Positions 10,640-22,647 of a stretch of DNA of 64,000 nt are shown here, piece after piece. The notes under the pieces were generated by a model. The model worked only from the letters and a program-made list of their open reading frames with translations. It was not told where the DNA came from and ran no database searches. The position numbers and the translations under genes are program-made. Each line of letters begins with the position of its first letter. Positions within the stretch are counted from its first letter, which is position 1. Source of the stretch: Lantana camara (lineage: Eukaryota; Streptophyta; Magnoliopsida; Lamiales; Verbenaceae); the NCBI GenBank assembly GCA_037501455.1, contig CM074856.1, forward strand, positions 44,979,001-45,043,000. Direction: 5' to 3'.

Positions 10640-11521
10640 AATACCCCTCACTCTCTCCTCTCCTCAGCTTCTACTCCAATATAGAATCCCGAAAATACCC
10701 CTCACTCTCTCCTCTCCTCAGCTTCTACTTTCTCTCTCAAAAGGAGATAAACGAACAATAAAAAACCAATCTTTTCTCTCCCTATCTCTCTCCTCTCTCT
10801 AGAAAAACAGGAAGCAGATTATCACGAGGATCGAAGCAAATCAGCAAATCAAAGCCAAGGAAAATTCCAAATAACAAATACACAGGAAAAGAACACACCA
10901 ACGCAAAAAATCTAGGGTTTCAGTCTCCCTCCCTCCACCCTCCAATTGTATTTTCCTCCCCCTATTTCATTCCTCGCCTTTCCCCCAATCTCCATTTTGC
11001 AGGGAAAATGATTTCCTCTCCGGATCACAAATAGCAGCGGGAGGGACGCCTAGAATTTTCTCCCAGAGAATTCTTCGCGGAATTCGAGGCTGGATACCAT
11101 TTTCCCGGGAAATTTCAGGTCAGTTTTGCAGCTCACTTTTGTTGCCGGCGAGCCTATAGGTGGACCGAATACGCCTTTACAAGGCATGATATTGGACGTA
11201 CGTGTATGGAATGCGTAAGGGTTTCGTGTTATGTCCTCTCTCGATCTAATTTTTTTTTTCGTGTTCGTAATTTTTTGTTTTGTAGATGAATTTGTGAAGG
11301 TTGAATTTTGATCTGAAACCATTGGTTTCTTTATTGGGATTGAGGAAAGAGAGGAAAAATTTTGTGCATAACGTGGAAGGAAAATTTATCAATATATACA
11401 GACGGAGGTGTTGGACCTTTTCATTTCTTAATCTTGTTGGAGATTCGGTGGTCTTCGTATCAAATTTTATAAATTTTGTGTTGGAATTGGGGTTGAGGTT
11501 GTATTGGATGTGCATTGGTCC
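10640..11521 (+). promoter_or_regulatory. Promoter-proximal region and 5' leader of the MYOB7-type gene
   Basis: A CT-rich stretch (repeated 'actctctcctctcctcagcttctac' words at about 10650 and 10710, then 'tctctctcc') precedes the coding start. This looks like a plant Y-patch and 5' untranslated region. A duplicated block of about 45 bp at 10630-10735 is visible. Part of this region may be a leader intron, but no single splice pair is convincing. Confidence 0.45.
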
Positions 11522-14053
11522 ATGGATTCTGACAATTCTCCTCCATCTACGAGCCTGCTCAAATGTTGCAACTGTGGATGCAGCTGTTCTCTGATGAACA
11601 GGTCCCTATCTGGGACATACATTCGAGCTGTCAAGCGTAAATATGATGATGTTGAGGAAGAAGACAAAGCTTTCAACATCCCTGGATTTGTGGTACAGCA
11701 AAATGCCCGTGTTGAGATAGGAAACGAATGTCAGGCACTGAGGGAAACAGTCAGCAGTCAGCAGCAAACCATTCAGGAACTTAGTGTTGAATTGGATGAG
11801 GAGAGGAACGCTGCCTCTTCAGCTGCCAATGAGGCCATGTCAATGATTCTAAGGCTGCAGAGGGAGAAGGCAGAGATTCAGATGGAGGCGAGGCAGTTCA
11901 AGAGGTATGCAGAGGAAAAAATGGCGCATGATCAGCAGGAAACGTTAGCACTTGAGGATTTGTTGTATAAGAGGGAGCAAACTATTCATTCCCTAAATTG
12001 TGAAGTGCAGGCATATAAACACAGGTTGATGAGTTATGGGCTCACAGAAACTGAGATTGAGGGAGCCGATGGAGAAAAGGGTATGAGCAGGAACACTAGC
12101 ATGAATGATCACCACATAGAGGGGCAATTTGATTTTCCTACTTATGAGATTTACCCTCCTCTCAAATGCAATATACATGAATCCCAGGTTTATCAATATG
12201 TTGATGGTGAAGATGAGTCTCCTGATATTGAGAAATATGCATTTGGAGAAACTCCACGTTCACGGGATCAGTTAAAGGACTTGGAGTACCGAATCAATCA
12301 ATTGGAGAAAAGTCCAAGGACCATTCAACCTGATGGGGAATATATTGGCACAAAAAATGTACTTGAAAAGGTAATAGTTGGTCAATCTCCGAGACGGTCC
12401 AGGCATGCTAGGAATGACAGCTTAAATTCGCCATTTGCTACGGTAAAAGAAATGGGCCCAGATGTCGCCACTGATTCTCCAAAGTTTGCTAGCAGTTTTA
12501 AGAAGAATGAATTTCTCCATTCGGATGTGAATTCTTATTCAAGGAAAGTGGATAGTGCATCCGAAGGTGGAGATGACATGAGTGACAGAGTTTACACCAT
12601 TGACTCTATTCATCAAGGACCTTCAGTTAATGGTGTCATGGATCGAAAGTCTTCCTTTGGCATCAGTGCTGATGACTATACAACAACTCCTAGGGATTCT
12701 CTGGTTCATTCTGAGGTTAAAGACCTTGAGGTCCAGAAGTTATATGCAAGGCTTCAAGCACTTGAAGCTGACCGAGAATCAATGAGGCAGGCAATTATTT
12801 CTATTGGAACTGATAAAGCACAACTGGTTTTGTTGAAGGAGATAGCTCAGAACTTATGCAAAGATATGTCGCCATCAGGGGGAATGCCATTGCAGAAGCA
12901 ATCTGTTGTTAGAAGGTTCTCCTTCGTTACTTTATTCAAGGTAATGATGATGTGCTTACTCCAATTTATGTTCCATCCATTTGTTTATGTTGCCTACCCA
13001 TATATGACTTTCATGTGCATATTACGTAAAAATGGTTTGTCCCTATTTTCTTTCATGGGGTAAAATGTGAAAAATAGCAAAGATGATATTTGATTCATTC
13101 GACTGGTGGGGTAAAATGTGAAAAATAGCGAAGATGATATTTGATTCATTCGAGTGCCAGTTAGACGTGTCTTGGACTAGTGATACATAACCAGTGATCT
13201 CTAAATTTGCTAGTGAAAAAGGTTTGATATTTGAAGAAGAATTATTGAGCTTCTCATCATTAACATACTGTTTAGGATTAGAGGATGAAAGGTATTGGAA
13301 ACATTTCTGTTGGTTGTTCCAGTTGACGAAATTCCTCTTGAAATATGCAAAATATATACCCGTAATAGGAGTTTAACTTTTCCTAGTGGCAAATTCCCCT
13401 TACAAGCCCCACTTGAACCAGTTTCCTAAGTCTTGAGTTGTTGATGATTTGGGAATTATTTTCTGTGTTTATGCTTCAATATTCTCTGAAATGTGTATGT
13501 TCTGATGTTCTCTCGTGGAGCTTTTTGGTCTGTTATACACTTGTATAATATGGATAATATTTTAAAAAATCCCAGAAATCTTATTCAGTTTTACACAGTT
13601 AAAGTTTGTCAGTTTTACATATATTCTGTCTTTTGCTGGTTTCTCCCTCATTTGTGTCTCGTGGCTTGCCAGTTGGCCGTTTGATTTTGACATGCGAATA
13701 TAAATTTAGCTACTTCTATCGATACCCAGATCTTGTGTTTTGTGCAACTGCTAATAGTGTATGTTCTCTTCTTGTGAAGTGGGTCATATCTTTCGTTTTC
13801 TGGAGAAGAAGAGCACAGAGATGCAAGTGAGTCCATTAACAAATAAAAATAAAAATCTAAGCAATTACTGATTGTTGCATCTTTTCATATTCTCTTGTCT
13901 GCTTTTATACCCATTGAATTGACCTTTATACATATCTTTCCTTACTTTAGGTACATGTTTGGTCTATCCGCCAATAATGCTGGCCTGCTCACACTTTTAG
14001 ACCGAGGTCCTCGTGTAGGACAGTGGAGATGTGTATCAACCGCAACCATGTAA
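11522..14053 (+). CDS. MYOB7: GTD-binding (DUF593) myosin-binding protein, MYOB7 type
   Basis: Three coding exons, 11522-12940, 13780-13826 and 13951-14053, all with GT-AG borders, give 522 residues. An in-frame ATG at 11504 would add six residues; I prefer 11522 because family members begin 'MDS..PP'. Near the N-terminus is the cysteine motif 'CCNCGCSCSL', then the GTD-binding/zein-binding coiled coil (about residues 75-170, with 'LDEERNAASSAANEAMSMI' and 'YKREQTIHSLNCEVQAYKHR'). Then come an acidic, serine-rich middle and a second coiled coil ('VQKLYARLQALEADRESMRQ'). The C-terminal end has a hydrophobic 'WVISFVFW' followed by 'KYMFGLSANNAGLL'. MyoB proteins are receptors that tie class XI myosins to motile vesicles. 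The gene looks intact. Intron 1 holds a 51-bp tandem duplication at about 13057-13158. Confidence 0.88.
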
Positions 14054-15282
14054 CATCGGGAACTCTTTGCTCCATATGGATCTCTGAAGTTGTTTCAAAG
14101 CTTTTCTCTTCTTTGGATTGTGCATCGTCATTATTTTCTTTTCTTTTCTTTTCTTTTTTTTTTCTGGATTTTTTGTTCGGTTGGGTACTGAATATCTTGT
14201 GCAGTGTTCTTTTACTTCCATTTGTTGATATAGGATATGTTTTAGTAGGCATCCATTTGTTGGTATAGGATACATTTGATATTCGGCTAAGTTGTGGATA
14301 TTGTGTATCCTTGTCGGGGTTTGGCTTTGTGCAGATTTAGTGAAGATATGTGCCTCAGTTAGTAGCCTGCTGTACATCGTTACATGTTCCGTTGTAAAAC
14401 TTCGCGCTCGTTTCCTTGCCAATGCCCAGAATTTCATGTTCATATTTGATGTTTTCCTTTGGCTGTAATCTGTTATGTCTCCATATAAATTCATAGTTAT
14501 GAGAATTTGGAGAAAATTACGGTGTCATATCCTTGAATTCAAGAGCTCTATTTCTGTGATTCATACTCCTACAACTTCAGGTTTTACGTAATCCTTATGG
14601 ATGAAATATAAATAGAACTTGAGAAGATTCAAATACCTGCAGTTTTTGTTGGATCATCAATATTGTTATAAATGAAACAACTAAACAAGAAGATTAGGTT
14701 TAAACTATATTTTAAAGCCGGATGTCGAACCGGGACCTGTTACTGGTTTTTTTGGTTCGAATTCATTTTTCTCGGGCCCTGTTACTGGTTTTCTTGGTTC
14801 GAATTCATTTTTCTCGGGCAAATGATTTATACGTTTATCCGTGCTATAGTTCCCTCAACCAACAATACGTCTGAGTTGCAAGTTCAAACTCTATTGTACG
14901 GTTGTACCAAATCCTTGTTGGCCACTTCTGGTTGCTTTATATAAAGTGCAAAAGAAGTTATTCAAGGACCACCAATATATAATTTTATATATTATATTAA
15001 TTGAAAATTACTATTTATTCACCGTCAACAAACAATGCAATTATTGAAAATTGACATTTGCTTATTTATCTTTAAAATGGGTAACTTAATGAATAAAGGA
15101 AAAAAACATATGAAAGATTTTAGGATGTTTACGAACTGAGTCGGTTCGCGAGTCCAGTTGGCTAAGGTTTAAATTTGAATTTGAATCGAGAGTTTGAGTT
15201 GAAGTCGAATTGAGATAATGTCCGAATTGAGCGCAAACCTTTTTATTCTTTTATTCGTGGCTCATGAGGTGATCTATTTTAT

Positions 15283-15346
<64 letters not shown>

Positions 15347-15986
15347 TAATTACATGTTGGGTTCAAATTCAAGGAATAGTAAAATGTGGTTTGATTTGGT
15401 ACTTGGTAACAACTAACAAAGTCTATTAATTAAATAAAAATATATATAAAAAAGGAAAAATTACATCTAACTACCCCTACTTAGAACGTTGTTCATATTT
15501 ATCAAAAATTAATATTCTTAATAGTCCCTCCATTTTGTTAGGTTCATTATGATTTTATCCTGTAATCCTAAAAATATCCTTAAGTATTTTCACAATTTTT
15601 AAAATTACCAAAATATCATTATATAAAACATTTGAAAATTATTACAAAAACATACCAGCCTATTACATACTTTAACAAAACGGATACTTTAACAAAACGA
15701 TTGTTCAAATTTAAAAATTACAAAATAATTAAGGGTATTTTCGAAATTATCGAACAAAATTATGATGAACGACATGAAGAACAACTAACGAAATATTAAT
15801 TAAAACTTAAAAGACTACATTATAATTTCCTAATAAAAATAGAGTGCATTATAATTAGCTTAATAACGGGTCGTTAGACGTAAATTTACTTGTAAAAAAA
15901 GAAAAAGAATGCAAATGCAACTCATAATTTTAGGAGGAGGGCTGAGCCTGAGGGCTCCTTGTAGAAAAACCGGGGCATTCGGTTAA
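14054..15986. other. Intergenic region between MYOB7 and the large MULE
   Basis: The first 400 bases are probably MYOB7 3' untranslated sequence. At about 14738-14818 a unit of about 39 bp ending 'ggttcgaattcatttttctcggg' is repeated in tandem. An (AT)n microsatellite runs from about 15287 to 15338. The remainder (15460-15980) resembles degenerate low-copy repeats with 'aattacatctaactaccc'. I see no credible gene. A long minus-strand frame at 14036-14494 has no family resemblance and overlaps the MYOB7 3' end. Confidence 0.55.
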
Positions 15987-16031
15987 AAGGGACCCCCAAG
16001 TCTTTTTTTAGTTATGTAACCCCTAGTTTCA
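15987..16031 (+). repeat. Left terminal inverted repeat of the giant MULE
   Basis: It begins AAGGGACCCCCAAGTC, then TTTTTTTAG and a 'TATGTAACCCCTA' tail. It pairs with the right end at 30187-30231, with a handful of mismatches over about 45 bp. This is short compared with many MULEs. The bases outside (ttcggttaa) do not match those outside the right end (gggacctaa) well enough to call a target duplication. Confidence 0.7.
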
Positions 16032-16326
16032 AAAGAATTGGTTATATAACCTTTTGCTTGATTAGCTCTTAATTAATTACTCAGCTTAATTAAATAGTTG
16101 CCACGTCAGGATTTTGCAGACTCTTTTTTGCCCCAAAATTTATACAAAATTAGAATCTGGCCCCAAATCACAGTCATCCAATTCTCTCAATTTCTCTCTC
16201 CTTCCTGTATGTGCGACGAAAACCCTATTTTTCTGATATTTCTTCTCCGATCGAAGTGCTGTCCAGTGTTCGTTTGATTCTTCAAAAACCCTAAGTATCA
16301 CCCACCTCTCTCTGATTACATGTACA

Positions 16327-19238
16327 ATGGCAAACAACAACGACAACAATCAAAGGTATTGAAAGGTTTCGGTTCGTTTGAATTTTTTCTGAACCCTATT
16401 TTTTTAACTGCGTTTTCACTGAATGAGTGAATTGAGTTTTTTCTGAACCCCATCTATCTGGGTTTAATGCATTACATTCCCTAACCTGTTATGGACGCCA
16501 ATATAACGCCAATACATAGTGATCGCGCACTCGATTTTATTAATCGTTTGCGCGATTTCTATAAATCGCTCACGCGATTCATTTGAATTTTTTCTCAAAC
16601 CTATTTATTGAACTTCGTTCTCACTGAATGATTTAACTGAGTTTTTTCCGAACCCCATCTATCTGGGTTTAATACAGTACATTCCCTAGCCTAAATTGGA
16701 CGCAAATATAACGACAATACAACGTGATCGCGCACTCGATTTTATTAATCGCTTCCCCGATTTCTCATAATCGCTCACGCGATTCTTTAATCGTGCACGC
16801 GAATTTGAGGAATCGCCCACGCGACTTTATCAATCGACCACGCGATCAAATTTTTTGTTTCTCAGTTTTGTACTGCATGCATGGTTAATTTTTTTTTTTT
16901 ATTATTGTTTTAAAGGAACGGCGACTGGGTTATGTCAAAATTTGTTATTGGATTTGCACTTGGAGTGTGGGAAGAAGAAACCACGTGTTTGAAATGGGTT
17001 GCGGAGGGCAAGCAAACTTCTGCTATTCTTGTGAGTAATCAGACTACATTCCAAATGTTGATAAGTGATATTATAGAACAAGCAGGACTTACTTGCTCCC
17101 ATGATGATGTGCACGTGAAATATTTTCTTACAAGTGCACCTCCAACCTGTTATCCAACTGAAATAAAGACTGATCACGACCTACAAGTTTATTTTGCCGA
17201 TATCTCTCCTTAAGGTTGGAGGCCCGTTTTGAAGGTTTCCTTGGATAGGAAGGAGAGTGGAACAGAATCCGAACATGTTGGTACAAGCGGGTTTACTTCT
17301 CAGGGTGAAGATCAATACCAGCATCAGTATGAAGACTTCAGTCTCCCTGATATCAACGATCAAGAATTCAATCTTCCCGATAACACCCTTGCTATAAACG
17401 AAGAAATGGTAGATCGTTGTAATCCTTCTGAAAATGTGATCGAGGAAGAAGTGCCCGATCAATGTATTAATGAGGAAGCCATTATATGTTATGATAATCC
17501 AGAGGCCAGGATTGAAAGTCATACATGGGATGATGGCTCAGGTTTTAATGAGGAAGAAGAGTTTATAAACAAAGAAGATGCCATCATGAAGATCAACCTT
17601 GTTGCATGTAAGGGAAGCTTCCAATTACGAACGATAAAATCTACAAAGTCCCTTCTTGTTCTGGGATGTTATTCGCAGGATTGCAAGTGGTGGTTTCGGT
17701 GTGTTAAATATGTTAATTCTGACAGATTTATCCTCAGAAAGTATAACCGGATGCACACTTGTGGGTTGGAAGAAGCAAGTACCACTCATCAACAGGCTAC
17801 CGCAAAATTGATTGGGGACTTAGTGAAGCCATTGTTTTTTGACAAGAAAGGTCCCACACCAGGCGAAATTAAAAAGTACGTGGCCAAGGTTAGTTACTGG
17901 AAATGTTGGATGGGCAGAATACATGCAAAAAATATTGTCAGGGGATCACCTGAGCATGGATATGCAATTATAGATGCATATCGTTATATGCTAACTGTTA
18001 AGAATCAAGGAAGCGTCACTGAATTGGTTCTTGCAAACGAAAACAAGTTTCTTCATTTTTTTGTTGCATTCGGACCATGCATACAGGGTTTTACGTACAT
18101 GCGCAAGTTGTTAGCCGTTGATGGTTGCTTCTTAACCGGTAAATACGATGGTACTCTCCTTTTGGCTATTGCACAAGATAGTGAGAACCATACCTATCCG
18201 ATTGCATGGGCAGTGGTTGATTCCGAAAATAATGCATCATGGGAGTGGTTTTTTATAAATTTAAAAAGGATAGCACCGGATAGTGATGATCTCTGTATAA
18301 TATCGGATAGACATGTCTCCATTAAAAATGCGGTTGCTAAGATTTATCCTAAGGCTCATCATGGATTTTGTTCGAAGCACTTATCGGAGAACTTGAGACA
18401 ACGTTTTAAAAAAAGTGCAATCCTTGAGCCATTTTTTAGGGCAGTTAAAGCATACACCGTCGAAGATTTCATGGAGCACTACAAAGAGATCGAACGTATT
18501 CACAAACGTGCTGCAGAGTACTTGAAGGATGAAGTTGGTTTTGAGTTATGGAGCAGGGTGCATTCTAAAACAAACAGGTATGATGTTCTGACTAGCAACA
18601 TCGCCGAGTCTGTTAATTCTAGGATTCGATTTGAAAGGGAGTATCCTATCCCTGCTCTGTTTGAGTCTATCATAAGAATATTGGCTGATTGGTTCCACAC
18701 CCGGAGAACGGACATGATCAACTGCAGTACAGTCCTGGTGCCATCCAAAGAGAAACTTCTCCGGAGTAATCTGGAGAAATCCAAAGGATGCCTTGCACAA
18801 CAGTTCAATGCTCATGAATTTTCTGTTCGTGGAATTGGAGCAGAGGTTATGGTTGACTTGAACAATATGACGTGCACATGTGGTGTCTTCCAGATGGATA
18901 AGATCCCCTGCCCCCATGCATTATCGGCATTAATGGAGCAAAACCCAATAGGGTTTGGACAAAGGATATATTCCCTATGCTCCCAATTTTACACTGTTGA
19001 GTACTACATACTTGCATATTCTGAGACAATTTTTCCTACACCTCCAGAGTTACAGTGGGAATTGCCTGAAGATATAGGTATAAAACAAGTACTGCCACCT
19101 CCACTGAAGGTGCATGTTGGAAGAAAAAGGATGACTAGATTCCGGGCACCTTCTGAGGGAAGAAAAAGGTACAATACCTGTTCAAAGTGTGGAGGAAAAG
19201 GTCACAAAAAGACTACATGTGATCAGAATGTCATTTAG
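16327..19238 (+). pseudogene. MULE transposase of the giant element, one in-frame stop
   Basis: Exon 1 is 16327-16355 (MANNNDNNQ...) and exon 2 is 16916-19238, split by a 560-bp intron with AG|GT and AAAG|G borders. The frame is open to 19238 except for one TAA at 17211-17213, after 'VYFADISP'; reading resumes immediately in the same frame with 'GWRPVLKVSL'. Domains in order are an N-terminal PB1-like mudrA region, an acidic linker and a DNA-binding region ('YSQDCKWWFRCVKY'). The MULE core follows with Asp in 'AVDGCFLTG', Asp in 'IISDRH', the His/Cys segment 'AHHGFCSKHL' and Glu in 'TSNIAESVNSRI'. A SWIM finger (CTCG...CPH) and a CCHC knuckle (CSKCGGKGHKKTTC) complete it. All catalytic residues are present. 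The single stop may be a recent mutation, a suppressible codon or a sequence error. Confidence 0.85.
16500..16856. repeat. First cluster of AATCGC/GCGATT palindromes, in the transposase intron
   Basis: The intron contains about nine imperfect copies of AATCGC-N4-GCGATT, for example AATCGCTCACGCGATT near 16763. They lie inside two copies of a block of about 200 bp (16375-16590 and 16575-16760) that repeat 'gaaccccatctatctgggttta'. The lattice therefore partly grew by tandem duplication. Confidence 0.75.
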
Positions 19239-20310
19239 ATAAATAATTGTGTAATAAATTGTATAATACAACTTTATTTTTTAATTAATCGCGCAGACGA
19301 TTTAATGAATCTCTTACGCGATTTTATGGATCGCGCACTTGACTTAATCAAGCGCGCAAGCGATTCTTCAGCCAAGTAGCATCTTTCTCTTTTGTTAATC
19401 GCGCACAAGAAAAAGTCACAAAAAGACTACATGTTCATGTTATCAGAATGTCATTTAGATAAATAACAGAATGTCATTTAGATAAATAAATTGTATAATA
19501 CAGCTTTGATATTAATTAATCGCGCAGACGATTTAATGAATCTCTTACGCGATTTTATGGATCGCGTACTCGACTTAATCAATCGCGCAAGCGATTCTTC
19601 AGGCAATTGGGCATATTTCTCTTCAGCCAAGTGGCATATTTCTCTTTTGTTAATCGCGCACAAGAAAAAGTCACAAAAAGACTACATGTTCATGTTATCA
19701 GAATGTCATTTAGATAAATAACAGAATGTCATTTAGATAAATAAATTGTATAATACAGCTTTGATTTTTAATTAATCGCGCAGACGATTTAATGAATCTC
19801 TTACGCGATTTTATGGTTCGCGTACTCGACTTAATCAATCGCGCAAGCGATTCTTCAGGCAATTGGGCATATTTCTCTTCAGCCAAGTGGCATATTTCTC
19901 TTTTGTTAATCGCGCACAAGAAAAAGTCACAAAAAAACTACATGTTCATGTTATCAGAATGTCATTTAGATAAATAACAGAATGTCATTTAGATAAATAA
20001 ATTGTATAATACAGCTTTGATTTTTAATTAATCGCGCAGACGATTTAATGAATCTCTTACGCGATTTTATGGATCGCGTACTCGACTTAATGAATCGCGC
20101 AAGCGATTCTTCAGGCAATTGGGCATATTTCTCTTTTTTTAATTAATCGGGCCCAAGATTTACTGAATCGCTAACTCTTCTTAATTAATCGCGCCCAAGA
20201 TTCAATTAATATATTATAATATAATAAAATTTGGAATTTAAAATAATCGGGCTCATGATTTAGTGAATCGCTCACAAGATTTAATGAATCGCGCATGCGA
20301 TTCTTCAGCC
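19224..20310 (+). repeat. Tandem array of about 256 bp built from the transposase 3' end
   Basis: A block containing 'cagaatgtcatttagataaata', 'aatcgcgcagacgattta' and 'aagtcacaaaaagactacatg' is repeated at a spacing of about 255-256 bp, with copies near 19224, 19441, 19696 and 19952. The last word is the sequence that encodes the zinc-knuckle residues HKKTTC at the end of the transposase, so the array was seeded by the gene's own 3' end. Each unit carries about five AATCGC/GCGATT sites. A further run of sites follows to 20310. Confidence 0.85.
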
Positions 20311-20486
20311 AATGGGGTTTATTAACATTATGGATATTAACAGATCTATCTGTCTTCCTCCTTAATCACAAAATCTGCCGTATTTGATTGAAATGTTCAT
20401 GAAAATCGTCATTTCCGTAGGACTTGTTGCCAAACAGTAACAATCAATAGATTTCTTTGTTTGGCCTTGCAATAGATCGTTAGACA

Positions 20487-20727
20487 TTGTAGAAGAACTA
20501 TGCAATGTGCAATACAAGAGATAGTTTTGAGATGCTTCGTGCAACCTTTGCATAACAATGGAAAGAAACCGTGGAAAATGCAATTGAATCTTTATTATAG
20601 ATTTATAATAAATTTATAATAAAGATTCAATTGCATTTTCCACGGTTTCTTTCCATTGTTATGCAAAGGTTGCACGAAGCATCTCAAAACTATCTCTTGT
20701 ATTGCACATTGCATAGTTCATCTACAA
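20487..20727. repeat. Near-perfect inverted repeat with 113-bp arms
   Basis: The left arm 20487-20599 and right arm 20615-20727 are reverse complements over about 113 bp with about one mismatch, separated by 15 bases. Transcription from either side would give a long hairpin RNA, a good substrate for plant Dicer-like enzymes. Because the arms mirror each other, the same short peptide frame (beginning MHFPRFLSIVMQRL) appears on both strands; I do not consider it a gene. Confidence 0.9.
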
Positions 20728-21160
20728 CGAGTAAACACTACATGGATCAAATAAAGAAACACCTATTGATTCCTACTGTATGGCGGAAATCATACAGCAA
20801 ACATGATAATTTTCAAGAGCAATTCAAACTAATAGGGCAGACTCTTACAGTTCTGCGAAGGATTGTTGTTCCTTTGGATTGGAGAGGGCGGCGGCGGAAA
20901 TATTCAACGTAAGAGGATGGAAGATAAAAAAGTGAATTAGGGTTTGGCCAAAGGAAACAGAACAAATTTATTTTATATTTGAGTAGGAGGGGCAGTGCGT
21001 AAATTTGTGAGTTTGCAAAAGAGCCCATGGATGATGATAATATTACAAAATATTATAGTCGTTATAATATGGCAGTTATACACTGTTTATATCCTAATTA
21101 TAGCCGTTGGTGGGGATCACTATATAATTCTTCTGATTATCATTAAGGAATTTAAAGATC

Positions 21161-21499
21161 ATGGCAAACTCAAATAGCTCAGCTTTTACACGCAAAAGTT
21201 CTCTTAGATATAGAAAGGAGAAACGCAGGGATTGCGATCAGTGGGCTACAATCAAGGTGGTCGATAGAGCAGATAATTCCAACAGGGGAAGATTATTTTA
21301 TTGTTGTAATTTGCATGACTTTTCTCAATGGTGTAATCCAATAAAAGAGCCACAGAACGATGAAGGTGAAGTCTCAAGCAGGAGGACACCACTCATTCCA
21401 GAAGGAAGAGAACAAAATATTGTGAACAAGTTGATAATAGTCAATTTGTTGTTTTTAGCAGTATTTTTATTGATTTGTATCTTGAAATCCATAATGTAA
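21161..21499 (+). CDS. Small GRF-type zinc-finger-like protein with C-terminal membrane segment
   Basis: A 112-residue open frame starts at the ATG in AAGATCATGGC. Residues about 24-60 ('RDCDQWATI', 'NRGRLFYCC', 'FSQWCNP') resemble the GRF zinc finger, in which a GR-F-x-C core is flanked by further cysteines and an aromatic/W end. The match is partial and some metal ligands are shifted. Residues about 88-108 (LIIVNLLFLAVFLLICIL) form one hydrophobic helix. Small GRF-plus-membrane proteins are common in plants and often sit in transposons; their function is not known. The gene lies between the transposase and the Ulp1 gene on the same strand, with a 329-bp tandem array just downstream. It has no in-frame damage. 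The fold is a family inference. Confidence 0.55.
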   Translation: MANSNSSAFTRKSSLRYRKEKRRDCDQWATIKVVDRADNSNRGRLFYCCNLHDFSQWCNPIKEPQNDEGEVSSRRTPLIPEGREQNIVNKLIIVNLLFLAVFLLICILKSIM

Positions 21500-21601
21500 C
21501 TTGTCTTAATGATTTGTCCATAATGTAGATTGTAATCATTTAAGTTACTAAATCGCTCAACTAATTTAAGGAATCGACCAAGCTAATCTTCAGTTAAAAC
21601 G

Positions 21602-22647
21602 TGTTAAATCGCGTGGGCGACTTCATGAATCGTCCACACGATTCTTAAGGTAGTTCGCACTTAATATAGGTTTATATTACTTTGCTAGTCCCCCAGCATG
21701 TTTCTTTCGCGTTTGATATGAGCCCCATAGCGATTCTTATCTGTGTACTACGATGTATTGCAAACCTTAGTTATAATCTCAAACAAATCCCAACATCATC
21801 TTTGATACCATGTACAAAACATTGTGATTGGTACATTCAAATCAAGCTTCGCTATAACCAATAATAAAATGATCCCATTACAAATTTGACCCAATTCTCA
21901 TAAGATGATCTTGATTTTGGCCACAAAACATGTTAAATCGCGTGGGCGACTTCATGAATCGCCCACGCAATTCTTAAGGTAGTTCGCACTTAATATAGGT
22001 TTATATTACTTTGCTAGTCCCCCAGCATGTTTCTTTCGCGTTTGATATGAGCCCCATAGCGATTCTTATCTGTGTACTACGATGTATTGCAAACCTTAGT
22101 CATAATCCCAAACAAATCCTAACATCATCTTTGATACCATGTACAAAACATTGTGATTGGTACATTCAAATCAAGCTTCGCTATAACCAATAATAAAATG
22201 ATCCCATTACAAATTTGACCCAATTCTCATAAGATGATCTTGATTTTGGCCACAAAACGTGTTAAATCGCGTGGGCGACTTCATGAATCGCCCACGCGAT
22301 TCTTAAGTTAGTTCGCACTTAATATAGGTTTATATTACTTTGCTAGTCCCCCAGCATGTTTCTTTCGCGTTTGATATGAGCCCCATAGCGATTCTTATCT
22401 GTGTACTATGATGTATTGCAAACCTTAGTCATAATCCCAAACAAATCCTAACATCATCTTTGATACCATGTACAAAACATTGTGATTGGTACATTCAAAT
22501 CAAGCTTCGCTATAACCAATAATAAAATGATCCCATTACAAATTTGACCCAATTCTCATAAGATGATCTTGATTTTGGCCACAAAACGTGTTAAATCGCG
22601 TGGGCGACTTCATGAATCGCCCACGCGATTCTTAAGTTAGTTCGCAC
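21602..22647 (+). repeat. Tandem repeat, unit 329 bp, about 3.2 copies
   Basis: Units begin TGTTAAATCGCGTGGGCGAC at 21602, 21931, 22260 and 22589, an exact spacing of 329 bp each time. The last copy is cut off at about 22647. Copies differ by only a few bases, so the amplification is recent. Each unit opens with a pair of AATCGC/GCGATT-type palindromes and then carries about 280 bp of unique sequence with an identical 60-codon frame. I treat that frame as a by-product. Confidence 0.92.

Noticed and set aside
14036..14494. 152-codon minus-strand frame
   Set aside because: It overlaps the MYOB7 3' end and UTR; the lysine-rich stretch comes from a T/C-rich tract on the other strand.
19478..19977. 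Repeated 60-70-codon frames on both strands (for example MCAINKREICHLAEEK...)
   Set aside because: These arise from the 256-bp tandem array; identical frames follow from the repeat and not from genes.
20362..20912. Two open frames starting with the same residues (MHFPRF...) on opposite strands
   Set aside because: They are mirror images made by the inverted repeat at 20487-20727 and have no domain.
21682..22193. Two nearly identical 60-codon frames (MLVPQHVSFAFDM...)
   Set aside because: They are part of the 329-bp tandem repeat unit; no family resemblance and no start or splice support.
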